NCBI GenBank assembly: GCA_938015805.1
Contig: CALLXF010000045.1
Span: forward strand, 1 to 64,000
From: an uncultured Saprospiraceae bacterium
GTDB taxonomy: Bacteria > Bacteroidota > Bacteroidia > Chitinophagales > Saprospiraceae
DNA: 64,000 nt
Reading direction: 5' to 3'
Below are positions 9,138 through 18,577 of the stretch, piece by piece. Every line of letters starts with the position of its first letter. The first letter of the stretch is position 1. Made by a program: the position numbers and the translations under genes. The notes under the pieces were generated by a model that saw nothing but the letters and a program-made list of their open reading frames with translations, did not search any database and was not told the DNA's origin.

Positions 9138-10946
9138 TTGAAGAGTCTTCCCTTTTTATTTTGTTTCTTATTAGGTTTTAGTCTTTTGTATGGCCAGGTT
9201 AAACTCGAGAGTCCTGACCAAAAATCACCTAATACTCAAAAGTCAGTGCTAATAGAGCGTTATGCTCAGTCTCATCTTTTTGGAGCTGTTTATCATATTC
9301 TCAATGATAAAAGAAACCAAAAATGGATCGCCTGTGATAATGGTGTTTTTAAAATTGCAACATTTGAGTCTGCTCCAGATCATATAAACGCTGATGGAAT
9401 GGCTACAGCATTAGCCACTAGTAGAAAAGGGGAAATATGGGCTGGTTTTGATAACGGTTATTTACGTAATATGAATAACGGTGATTACATCAAAATAGAT
9501 AAAGATCAGATAGCCATAAATGATCTTAAAATATTCCAATCTAAATTATGGGTTGCTTCTGATAAGGGTTTACTGGTTTATAATCTCAAAACCAAAAAAC
9601 TAAAAAAAGAGTACAACAGATCTAACTCCAAATTAAAAACCAACGATGTAAATTTTGTATACATAGACGTTTATGATCAAATATGGATAGGGACAGAAAA
9701 AGGTGTTTCTAAAATGAGCGGTGAGAAACTAAAAAAGCCTTACGACTCTAACCAACAGTTTAAAGCCATTACAGCCAGAAATGATGAAAGATGGATGATC
9801 ACTGACAAACAAATGTTTATCGTTTACGAAGAGGATAGATGGAATGATATCGAACTAAAAGAAGATATACACTCTGGAAAAGTAAATGATATTATCCTCG
9901 ACAATGAGGGCTTCTTATATGTGGCCTCCGATAAACTAGTGAGGATAGATCCATATAATGATATCATAGAATCGTATACTGAAGATACCGGTCAACTTAG
10001 CCAAAAATGTCTTAGCCTGGCCGCCGACGCCTATAATCATATTTATATCGGAACAGGAGATTCCGGGCTTTTTAGATTAAGATTCTCAGATACAGAATTT
10101 GATCAATTATCGGTAACGGGAATCCTAGAAACTCCTATCGCTTGTGCAGGTGATAAAACCGCTAAACTAAAAATACTAGCTTCTGGAGGCGAAAAACCTT
10201 ACAAGTATAAATGGAGTGATAGATCGATAAAAGGACCAAATCCATCAGGTCTGGCTCCAGGAAAATACTCCGTAACCGTTACTGATAAAAATAAAATAGA
10301 GTTTCCCTTTGACATTACATTTTTTGAACCAGAACCATTAAAAGTATCTCTTGTAAAAGCCCAGAGGATCTCTAGATCAGGTAAAAAAGATGGAGGACTA
10401 GAAGTGACCACTACTGGAGGATCAGGTTCTATAAGTTATAAATGGGACAATGGTAAAACAGGTAGAAATCTAAAAAGATTAGGTACTGGCAATTACAAAG
10501 TAACAGTAACTGACGCTAATGGATGTAGTGATATACAGACCTTTGAGGTGGGAAAAGAAAAGTTTATTCCAGAGCTAGATATAAGTTCAGTAACCGTAGG
10601 ACAAACGCTAAGAATAAACGAACTATTTTTTACGGCAGATAGCAGTATCGTAAATACTAAATCTTATGATGTTTTAGATGAGATATATGATTTTCTAGAA
10701 ACAAATAAAAACGTAGTTATAGAGATAGGTGGACACACTAATAATATCCCAAGTCACGAGTACTGTGACAGATTATCCGGAGCACGTGCAAAAAATGTGG
10801 CTTCCTATTTATTTAACAAAGGTATCGATCAAAAAAGAATCTCATCTAAAGGTTACGGAAAACGACAACCTGTCGCAAAAAACAATTCGTTAGCCGGACG
10901 TAAGAAAAACCAGCGAGTAGAGATAAAGATATTGTCGATCGAATAA
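9138..10946 (+). CDS. Propeller / SprB / OmpA-domain fusion protein
   Basis: A 602-aa exported protein starting at a TTG directly in front of a clear signal peptide (MKSLPFLFCFLLGFSLLYGQ). Residues about 45-315 carry two-component-regulator-propeller-like repeats, with motifs such as IWAGFDNG, LWVASDKG, IWIGTEKG and IYIGTGDSG. Two SprB-type repeats follow (about 335-405 and 405-475). The C-terminus (about 490-602) is an OmpA-family peptidoglycan-binding domain (FFTADSS...IGGHTNNIP...RAKNVASYLFNKGID...RISSKGYG...NQRVEI). The OmpA part should hold the protein to peptidoglycan or the outer membrane. The propeller and SprB parts may bind other surface proteins. The next gene starts 5 bases downstream, so the two are almost certainly cotranscribed. 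The exact role is unknown. Confidence 0.85.
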   Translation: MKSLPFLFCFLLGFSLLYGQVKLESPDQKSPNTQKSVLIERYAQSHLFGAVYHILNDKRNQKWIACDNGVFKIATFESAPDHINADGMATALATSRKGEIWAGFDNGYLRNMNNGDYIKIDKDQIAINDLKIFQSKLWVASDKGLLVYNLKTKKLKKEYNRSNSKLKTNDVNFVYIDVYDQIWIGTEKGVSKMSGEKLKKPYDSNQQFKAITARNDERWMITDKQMFIVYEEDRWNDIELKEDIHSGKVNDIILDNEGFLYVASDKLVRIDPYNDIIESYTEDTGQLSQKCLSLAADAYNHIYIGTGDSGLFRLRFSDTEFDQLSVTGILETPIACAGDKTAKLKILASGGEKPYKYKWSDRSIKGPNPSGLAPGKYSVTVTDKNKIEFPFDITFFEPEPLKVSLVKAQRISRSGKKDGGLEVTTTGGSGSISYKWDNGKTGRNLKRLGTGNYKVTVTDANGCSDIQTFEVGKEKFIPELDISSVTVGQTLRINELFFTADSSIVNTKSYDVLDEIYDFLETNKNVVIEIGGHTNNIPSHEYCDRLSGARAKNVASYLFNKGIDQKRISSKGYGKRQPVAKNNSLAGRKKNQRVEIKILSIE

Positions 10947-10951
10947 GTGGA

Positions 10952-12463
10952 ATGAAAATAAAAAAAGGAAGTTTAACGATTGCTCTTTCACTATTTTTTT
11001 TATTTGGCTGGAGCCAATCCAATGTCAGTTCTTTATTAGACTCCACAGATGTATTTTTAGAGAAGTACGTTTTTAATGGATACATAAACTACCATCAGAT
11101 TAAATTAGATCAAAGCATTGATGAGCTAATCCAATCGTATCAAAAAATAAATTATTCCTCTCAAAACAAAAATGTTAGGAAAGCATTACTAATCAATGCA
11201 TATAATCTTAAAGTCATACAAAAGGTAGTAGCGGACTACCCTACACTATCCGTTCAAGCCATTCCTCGTTTTTTCCTGAAAGAAGATTTTCTATTGGATG
11301 GAAATCCGATCTCACTAAACCAATTAGAAAAAAAACATTTACTCGAATCATACGATGACCCTAGGCTCCATTTTGCATTAGTCTGTGGAGCAAAAGGATG
11401 CCCTCCTTTAAAACAGAAAGCCTATAGACCCGAATCCTTAAATGACCAATTAGACCAGGTTACAAAAGACATAGTTAATAAATCTTACTTTGTAAGATTA
11501 GATGAGAACAAGGTATATCTTTTTAAGGTTTTCGAGTGGTACAAAGAGGATTTTGTGGATCGCAATTCTACATTGATCCAATATATCAACCAATATAGAA
11601 CGCAACCGATCTCTGAAAATTCAACGATAAAATTCCGAAAATACGACTGGAGTTTAAACGCTTTAGTAGACGATCTTTTTGGAGGAACAAAAGCAGGAAA
11701 TAGCAGTCTGCGATATATAGTTTCCTCTACTATCCCTAAAAAAGGCTGGGAATTAAAATGGTTTAATAATCTTTATTCCCAATCTGCTCAAAACCAAAGA
11801 AATAGTTTTTTTACCAGTAGTGTCAATGTATTATATGGACTCACGGATCGTTTTAACATCGGAGCAACAGGAAGGTATAGAAGGGTAAAAAATCAAATAG
11901 GTGACTCCAGTGCCTTTGATCTTTTTAAATCATTGAATGCAAGTTCTGATCGACAAGAGGTATCAGGAATCGGACCACTCATCAGATGGGCAGCTGTTCC
12001 TAAATGGACTCATTTTTCAATACAAAGCAGTTTACTGATACCTCTCGATAAGGATTTATCAGGAAATGCTTTGATGCAACCCTACGTTGATTATGATGGT
12101 CTTATATGGTTTACACAGTTTTTTAACGACCTTACAATCAATAATAAATTTTCGATTTTTACGGAAGTAGATTTTCTAATAGAAGATTTAGGAGGAGATA
12201 ATCCTTCTAGAATTTCGACACCTTTGACTGCTATTTTATCTTACTTCCCTTTTAAAAATTACACCCTTTATACTTTAGCTTCATATAGCCCGTACTATGA
12301 AGATCCATCAGATTATTTTTACCAGTTAGGAATAGGAACAAAATATCAGTTTACACCCAATTATGAGATCGAATTATTATACTCTCATTTTGATACCAAA
12401 TTCCTAAATAAGGTAGATGGAGAAGCAGCTACCTACAATTTAGGACTGAGATACTCATATTAA
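10952..12463 (+). CDS. DUF547 protein with C-terminal beta-barrel-like region
   Basis: A 503-aa protein with a signal peptide (KKGSLTIALSLFFLFGWSQS). Residues about 25-215 match DUF547, recognisable by NAYNLKVIQ, the LHFALVCGAKGCPPL block with its two Cys residues, and FKVFEWYKEDF. DUF547 has no established reaction. The remaining ~280 residues are rich in alternating aromatic/polar strands (FNIGATGRYRR, FSIQSSLLIPL, YELELLYSHF-like), ending NLGLRYSY with a terminal aromatic residue, as in outer-membrane beta-barrels. This fusion suggests that a DUF547 domain is displayed at the outer membrane. The gene is tightly linked (5 bases) to the OmpA fusion upstream, so they may work together at the envelope. 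Confidence 0.8.
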   Translation: MKIKKGSLTIALSLFFLFGWSQSNVSSLLDSTDVFLEKYVFNGYINYHQIKLDQSIDELIQSYQKINYSSQNKNVRKALLINAYNLKVIQKVVADYPTLSVQAIPRFFLKEDFLLDGNPISLNQLEKKHLLESYDDPRLHFALVCGAKGCPPLKQKAYRPESLNDQLDQVTKDIVNKSYFVRLDENKVYLFKVFEWYKEDFVDRNSTLIQYINQYRTQPISENSTIKFRKYDWSLNALVDDLFGGTKAGNSSLRYIVSSTIPKKGWELKWFNNLYSQSAQNQRNSFFTSSVNVLYGLTDRFNIGATGRYRRVKNQIGDSSAFDLFKSLNASSDRQEVSGIGPLIRWAAVPKWTHFSIQSSLLIPLDKDLSGNALMQPYVDYDGLIWFTQFFNDLTINNKFSIFTEVDFLIEDLGGDNPSRISTPLTAILSYFPFKNYTLYTLASYSPYYEDPSDYFYQLGIGTKYQFTPNYEIELLYSHFDTKFLNKVDGEAATYNLGLRYSY

Positions 12464-12599
12464 TGTAAAAAACTTAAGTTTTGAGAAATCTTATTTGCTG
12501 CTTTTATGTTTAATACGTAACTTAATGTTTCAAATTAGTCGCGAATGCGTGATTTAATTTCTTTGACGTATTATTTAACCCAATTATAAATTTCAATAC

Positions 12600-12893
12600 A
12601 TGGATATTACAGTAGCAAAAGATCAATTAGAAAGTGGAAATTATTTTGAAAGACATGCCAGGGTAAAACTTCAAAAGTATTTTAATAACTATCCTTTTTT
12701 AGAGTCCATAAAAGTGTTCTTTAGAGGGAAGGATCATAAGTACAAAAAAGTAAAATTAAAGGCAAGATTAAAGGGAAAAGATATATTTGTAGAGGCACGT
12801 GGTGATAAACACGATGTAGCCTTGGATAATGCAGCTGATAAGTTGTACACACTCGTAGAAAAATATAAATCTAAACATTATAAAAGAGCGTAA
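12600..12893 (+). CDS. hpf: Ribosome hibernation promoting factor (HPF/RaiA family, short form)
   Basis: A 97-aa cytosolic protein of the YfiA/HPF fold. The family is recognisable by the early helix region DQLESGNYFERHARVKLQKYF and by the C-terminal block IFVEARGDKHDVALDNAADKL, corresponding to the usual pattern of a basic strand followed by a DxYxAID-type helix. Such proteins bind the decoding channel of the 30S subunit and silence or dimerise ribosomes in stationary phase. It is short (no C-terminal dimerisation extension) and lysine-rich. The first ~20 residues are shorter and less typical than in E. coli HPF, so the subtype is open. It stands alone between the DUF547 gene and the PUL regulator. 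Confidence 0.75.
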   Translation: MDITVAKDQLESGNYFERHARVKLQKYFNNYPFLESIKVFFRGKDHKYKKVKLKARLKGKDIFVEARGDKHDVALDNAADKLYTLVEKYKSKHYKRA

Positions 12894-12963
12894 ATATTAA
12901 AAATGATGAGTCTAGCTACTAGCTAGAAAAAAAAATACACAGTTTAAATCTGTTTTTTATAAC

Positions 12964-15949
12964 TTGAGAGAAAATATACAACATCAGATATTTTCTCTCA
13001 TTTTTTTTATTCCTTTTTACAGGACTACACTTACCCACGCCATTAAAGGCACAAGGTCAAAAACTCTTTTTTGATCATTTAACTATCGAAAATAAACTTG
13101 CTCACAACTTAGTATTTTCGGTTTTACAAGATAGTATAGGTTACATCTGGATCGGAACTAATAATGGTCTCAATCGATATGATGGACATGATCTCATAAA
13201 ATATGCTTCATCAGAAATCACTACAGCTGATTCTGGATTTAAGGGTCGTAAAATCACCACTCTATATCAAGATTCTCAAAAGAACCTATGGGTAGGAACA
13301 CTTAAGTCGGGAGTTAATTTTAAACCCTTACACGGAGATCAATTTATAAACCTCACACTAGAGGATGCATTTAAAGATATTAAAAACGTAGAAATCACTA
13401 AAATCTACGAAGGTCCACGAGGATATATATGGATTGCTACTTTGGGTAAAGGTTTATTAAAGTATAATGTTAAAACCAAAACTAGTAAATGGTATAATAG
13501 TAAAAGTAACGGATTAGTAAACAATCTAGTTTTTGATATGGTCTATGATCATCGTGGAACTTTATGGGTAGCAACCGCAGGCTCCGGAATTCATTATTTA
13601 AACGACGATGACTCTTTCTCCACTATTCATAATACAAACTCTGACGCATCTAACATGGATGGCTTCAGGAAAACCTTACTAATAAATGGTGATGATCTGT
13701 GGATTGCTACGGAAGGGTCAGGTGTACATCAGATGGATATAATTAATAAGACATTTTTCACCTATAAGGAGGGAGGAAAAATACAAGATCTTTCTTCTAA
13801 TATAATAAGAGATATATGCTTATCAGATAATGATAAAATCTACGTAGCGACTGATGGAGGAGGTTTAAATATAATAGACCCATTAACAAACGAAGTATCG
13901 AAATTCTATAAAGACAACTCTGCAGATTATCATCTAAACAGTAACGCCCTACAATGCCTGTTCCTGGATCGTAAAAATAATTTATGGATAGGTACTTTTA
14001 ACGGCGGCCTCAACATATTAAAGAAAAATAAAACCTATTTTGAGCGTTTTACTCCGTCATCAGAAAATACTAAAAATACAAATCACTCCATTTTAGCCAT
14101 TGCCGAATCTACTGATGGAGCTATATGGGCAGGAACTGACGGTAGTGGTTTGTTTGAACTACATAACGGAGGCAGTCTAAAATCCGTAAAAGAATTTGCT
14201 TACGACTATAAGGAACCAAAAGGGATCGGAGGTAATGTTATAAAAACGATTTTGGAAGATCGTAAAAAGAATATGTGGTTAGGCATGTACGGGACTGGAT
14301 TAGATCGTTACGACAGGTTCTCTAATACCTTTACCCATTTTAAAAATGATCCAACTGACATTTTTTCTTTAAGTTCTAATAATGTTTGGACCATCGCAGA
14401 AAGTGATAATGGAGATTTATGGATCGGTACGATCGGCAATGGTTTAAATATATTTAATCCAGATTCTGGTAAATTTAAAAATATCAATAATGATGATTTC
14501 TTTAAAGATGCAGGAACCGAGATTATGCATATCCTTATGACCAAAGAAAAAATTTGGATCGCTGAGGCAAATGATGGACTGATATCTTACGATAAAAAAA
14601 ACAACACCTTTACTACATTAAAGCATAATCCTGATGATCCTAAGTCTATAAGCAATAATGAGATCAGAAGTCTGTTCCTATCTAAAACTGCAGACTTATG
14701 GATCGGTACGGAGGAAGGTGGTCTAAATAAACTAGAAGAGGATGGTAGCTTTACACGCATTCAAAAAAAGGATGGGCTTATCGCCAATAATGTTATGGGA
14801 ATTACCGAAGATGATCAAAATAACTTATGGGTTTCCACATTTGACGGGATCAGTATGATTAATCTCGGAACTTCTGAAATAAGAAATTTCCCATTTCATA
14901 CCCGAGAAAATAATCAGTTTAATCAGATGTCTATTTTAAAAACATCTCAGAACCAGTTATTATTTGGAGGTATAAATGGACTAAATTATATACAACCGAG
15001 CGAGGTATCTCCTAATGTTTTTAAAAACGATATTGTTTTTACCACCCTTTTAATCAATAATGAGAAAATCGTAAACGATCCTGATATTCTAAACAAACCT
15101 ATTGAGCTAGCCTCGGATATCACCCTTAACCATAATACCAAGTCTTTTACTTTAAATTTTGCAGACTTTGACTTTTCTCAGTCTGACGAAAAATTATATC
15201 GGTATAAGCTTAATGGTTTTGATGAAAAATGGAATTATCTAGAAAGAGGAAATTTCAGTATTAATTATACTAACATCGACGCCGGAAAATATTCTTTAGA
15301 AATTACGAATAATGATGTATCTAAAAATCTAACCATTTATATCAAACAATCCTTCTGGAAGTCTTTTTGGTTTAAATTAATTGTAGCATTAATAATCAGT
15401 GCCCTACTATTAAGTGCTATGTATTTTTATGAGCAACGTACTAAGGATATTCATAATAGACAGCTTCTGGATGCTGAAAGACAAATTTTAGAACTAAAAA
15501 ATAAAAACCTAGCTGCTCAAATCAATTCAAAAAATTCAAAACTATTATTCTCTTCCACCCAAATGGCTCATAAAAACGAGATACTATCATCCGTAAAGGA
15601 AGATCTTAAAGAACTGATCATTAATCCTAAAGTAAATATTTCTAAAACCATAAGAAAACTAGATCGCGAACTGGAAAGCGAGGATTATTGGAAAGAATTT
15701 AATCTATACTTTAATGAAGTCGACACTAAATTTATAGATTCTATAGTCTTTAAGCATAAAAATCTAACCCAAAACGACGTTCGTCTATGTGGTCTTTTAC
15801 GCCTAAACTTAAGTACAAAAGAGATCTCTACCCTATTAAATGTTTCCATAAGAGGAGTAGAAAAATCTAAATATCGTTTAAAAAAGAGATTAGAATTAAC
15901 ACCAGAAGAAGATCTTTTACAATATATTAGAAACTTCCTCAAAACTTAA
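12964..15949 (+). CDS. One-component PUL regulator: Reg_prop, Y_Y_Y, TM, LuxR-type HTH (frameshifted at T8)
   Basis: Membrane-spanning transcription regulator. Periplasmic Reg_prop propeller repeats (WIGTNNGLNRYDG, LWVATAGSG, LWIGTFNGG, LWIGTEEGG and others) are followed by a Y_Y_Y-type Ig domain (LYRYKLNGFDEKW), a TM helix (about 15362-15430), a coiled-coil linker and a C-terminal LuxR/GerE-like HTH (STKEISTLLNVSIRGVEKSKYRLKKR). There is no histidine kinase or receiver, so sensing and DNA binding are in one chain. The coding frame is open from 12968 but has no ATG, GTG or TTG until 13442, which would delete the first repeats. In the adjacent frame, TTG 12964 begins a perfect signal peptide that joins the main frame if the T8 tract at 13001-13008 had seven T. 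I therefore annotate from 12964 with a frameshift. It probably controls the downstream glucan locus. Confidence 0.85.
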
Positions 15950-16000
15950 ATTGCCATATAATTCATTGGCGAAAGCCTATAAAACCTAAGAATGTTAGGG

Positions 16001-16019
16001 TGTCGTAGGTTTGTCGTAG
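16001..16019 (+). promoter_or_regulatory. Tandem TGTCGTAG repeats, candidate regulator binding site
   Basis: TGTCGTAG occurs at 16001-16008 and again at 16012-16019, an 11-bp period that places both copies on the same face of the helix. The site lies in the 149-base gap between the HTH regulator and the first structural gene of the glucan locus, about 80 bases before its ATG. I infer that it is the operator of that regulator. Confidence 0.5.
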
Positions 16020-16098
16020 TTGATTATTCCGTTTATTATAGGATTATAATGCAAATTAGGCCTAGAAAAAAAATTAAACTTTACTAATACAACCTGTT

Positions 16099-18486
16099 AT
16101 GATAAAAAAAACAACGCTTTTAATGGCTTTGAGCTTTCTAATGCTCCATGTACAAGCCCAAACTTTACTTTTTGATTTTGAGGCACCAGAGACCTCTACT
16201 AATTTTCAAATCTTTGGAGGTAATCTTGAGGGTGTTATTACGGCTAATATAGCAAACCCTGATGCCAGTGGAATAAACACATCCGCAACCGTTGCAGAGG
16301 GTAAAAAAGCATCCGATGCTCCAGACTGGGGAGGAATGTTTACAAACCCAAACTCTACTGAAACAATAGATGCTACCTCTGGAGGACAAATTTGTTTTGA
16401 TATTTGGTCTTCTGAAGCTGTTCCTGTTCTTTTAAAGTTAGAAAACGATGATGTATCTAACGTTTGGGAAACTTCGCTCTCTACTGCAGGTGCTTCTGCT
16501 TGGGAGACACTTTGTTATGACTTAGCAACGATCGGAAATGGAGGAGCCGCGGCTTCTGGAACATTTACAAGAATTGTTCTTTTTTATGATTTTGGTACAG
16601 TAGGAACAGGTACAGAAAGAGTATTTTATCTAGATAATTTTACCGCACCTACAGCTACAACTACTTCTATAGAATGTATAGATTTATACAACTTTGAACC
16701 TACTACGATGGATAGCTTCTCTACTTTTGGAGCAACAGACACTACCCTTGTCCCATCTGAGTTTATTATTCCTAATCCTGCAGGCGATGCTGTTAATGGA
16801 TCCACATCTGTATTAAGGTATACAAAACAAGCAGACGCTCAGGTATGGGCAGGAATGTTTTTTGATATGGCTAATACCATAGATGCAAACTTTGCATATC
16901 AAGTATGTGTAGACTATTGGTCACCAAATGGTGGAGATCTGCTTTTAAAACTAGAAAATGGATCTAATCCTACATGGGAAACTTTACAAACTTCTTCTAC
17001 TGCTGGAGGATGGGAAACACTTTGTTATGACCTATCTGCTGACGATATAGGAGGTAGTGCAACGGGACCTGCAACGGGAAGAATATTTTCTAGAATGGTT
17101 CTTTTTGCAGATTTCGGAACGATGGGAGCTGCTACAGATACAGAATATTATTTTGATAACTTCTTAGTAAAAGTTGATAATTCAGTTTCTGCTTACGACG
17201 TAACTTTTAGTGTGGATATGAATGGTGTAACTGGTTTTACACAACCTTATGTCTCTGGAACATTTAACAATTGGTCTGGAACTGCAAATCCTCTAGACGA
17301 TGCAGATGGAGATGGAGTATGGTCTGCTACTTTAAATATAGATCAAGGTACTCACGAATATAAATTCAATTTTGACGATTGGGCAGGACAAGAACAATTT
17401 GATTTAGGCTATAGCTGTACAGTAACAAACGATACGGGAGAATTTACAAATAGAGTTACCGTTATTACAGATAATACAGATCTAGGTACTGTTTGTTATA
17501 ACAGCTGTTATGCATGTGGAGATGCAGTTTCTATAACTATAAATATGGGGCAAGGAAATGAGATGGTAAGTCCAGAAGGATTTTATATAGCTGGTGGAGG
17601 AAACTTTGGTAATCCTGGAGACTTTCCTCTTACAGATGATGATGGTGATGGTGCTCATTCGATTACAATCGAAAGACAAGTAGGATTTACATCTTTCTAT
17701 ACTTTCACTAATGGAGCATGTGGAGATTACAGTTGTAAAGAAAATATAGCCGGTCAAGACTGTGCAAACCCAGATGATTTTAATGACAGAGATATGGGTC
17801 CTGTTATGCAGGACACTGTGATCAATACGTGTTTTGGATTTTGTAGTGATAATCTAGAATGTGGAGACGCTGCACTTAGAAGTATCACTTTTGAAGTAAA
17901 TACTAATCCTATTGCAGGTACTTTTACGCAGCCATATCTTTCAGGAAATTTTAATAGCTGGTCGGGAGATGCAAATCCGATGGATGACGCAGATGGAGAC
18001 GGAATCTACTCTCTTACATTAGATCTTTTACCGGGTAACTACGAGTATAAATTTACTTTCGATAACTGGGCGTTACAAGAGGAATTTGTTGGAGGAGAAG
18101 ACTGTACGATTACCGATGCCTCTGGAGATTTTGTAAATAGAGAATTAGTTGTAGGAGAGGATGACATGATGTTTTGCTTTACATTTAATACTTGTAGTGA
18201 TTGTACTTCTAGTACATCAGACTTAGACTACGATGGTGCTATTTTTGAAGTTAATCCTTCTGTAATCGTAAATGGACAAACACAGATTATCTTCGGAGAT
18301 AATTATACGGATCAGAAAGAATTAACGATCGTAAATGCAGTAGGTCAAAGAATACAATCCATTCTTCTTAATGGTAATACGGATCGTTATACACTTAACG
18401 TGAATGAACTAAAAGGAGGGTTTTACTTTATCAATGTTCAGACCCAAGGAAAACAAATGACTAGTAAAATAGTTATTACATACTAA
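16099..18486 (+). CDS. T9SS-exported glycan-binding protein of the PUL
   Basis: A 795-aa protein with a signal peptide (MIKKTTLLMALSFLMLHVQAQ). Two related N-terminal beta-sandwich modules (about 22-190 and 190-375) share WETLCYDL and LFYDFGT/LFADFGT with a terminal FYLDNF/YYFDNF strand, typical of carbohydrate-binding jelly rolls. Three SusE/CBM-like modules follow. The first and third (about 378-500, 605-710) are near-duplicates with TQPYxSGxFNxWSG, NPxDDADGDG and EYKFxFDxW. The C-terminus (about 715-795) is a T9SS sorting domain. No catalytic motif is seen. As the first gene after the regulator and before susC, it most likely captures beta-glucan on the cell surface, replacing the lipoprotein SusE/SusF type. 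A strong terminator follows. Confidence 0.8.
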   Translation: MIKKTTLLMALSFLMLHVQAQTLLFDFEAPETSTNFQIFGGNLEGVITANIANPDASGINTSATVAEGKKASDAPDWGGMFTNPNSTETIDATSGGQICFDIWSSEAVPVLLKLENDDVSNVWETSLSTAGASAWETLCYDLATIGNGGAAASGTFTRIVLFYDFGTVGTGTERVFYLDNFTAPTATTTSIECIDLYNFEPTTMDSFSTFGATDTTLVPSEFIIPNPAGDAVNGSTSVLRYTKQADAQVWAGMFFDMANTIDANFAYQVCVDYWSPNGGDLLLKLENGSNPTWETLQTSSTAGGWETLCYDLSADDIGGSATGPATGRIFSRMVLFADFGTMGAATDTEYYFDNFLVKVDNSVSAYDVTFSVDMNGVTGFTQPYVSGTFNNWSGTANPLDDADGDGVWSATLNIDQGTHEYKFNFDDWAGQEQFDLGYSCTVTNDTGEFTNRVTVITDNTDLGTVCYNSCYACGDAVSITINMGQGNEMVSPEGFYIAGGGNFGNPGDFPLTDDDGDGAHSITIERQVGFTSFYTFTNGACGDYSCKENIAGQDCANPDDFNDRDMGPVMQDTVINTCFGFCSDNLECGDAALRSITFEVNTNPIAGTFTQPYLSGNFNSWSGDANPMDDADGDGIYSLTLDLLPGNYEYKFTFDNWALQEEFVGGEDCTITDASGDFVNRELVVGEDDMMFCFTFNTCSDCTSSTSDLDYDGAIFEVNPSVIVNGQTQIIFGDNYTDQKELTIVNAVGQRIQSILLNGNTDRYTLNVNELKGGFYFINVQTQGKQMTSKIVITY

Positions 18487-18499
18487 TAGTGGTTTTTAA

Positions 18500-18531
18500 G
18501 GGAGTAGCTAAAATTTAGCTACTCCCTTTTT
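18500..18531 (+). terminator. Strong intrinsic terminator or attenuator before susC
   Basis: A 13-bp perfect inverted repeat (18500-18512 GGGAGTAGCTAAA; 18514-18526 TTTAGCTACTCCC) is followed by TTTTT. In practice the central AT pairs open to form the loop. It sits only 47 bases before the susC ATG. Confidence 0.9.
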
Positions 18532-18577
18532 CAATTTTTATTTGCTCGAATTAATAAAATTCTTAATCAACAAGAAA

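Noticed and set aside
12469..12482. 14-bp palindrome AAAACTTAAGTTTT after the DUF547 gene
   Set aside because: It is AT-rich and short, with no T-run of terminator type, and is compatible with chance.
12911..12927. Perfect 7-bp hairpin TCTAGCT-ACT-AGCTAGA after hpf
   Set aside because: It is followed by an A-run, not a T-run, on the coding strand, so it is not an intrinsic terminator; no other role is supported.
13442..13444. TTG as the start of the HTH regulator
   Set aside because: The frame continues upstream for about 158 codons with in-register propeller repeats and a signal-peptide-like segment, so this TTG is internal.
18542..18544. TTG start for susC
   Set aside because: It lies in the tail of the terminator and would put 12 residues in front of a perfect signal peptide that starts at ATG 18578.
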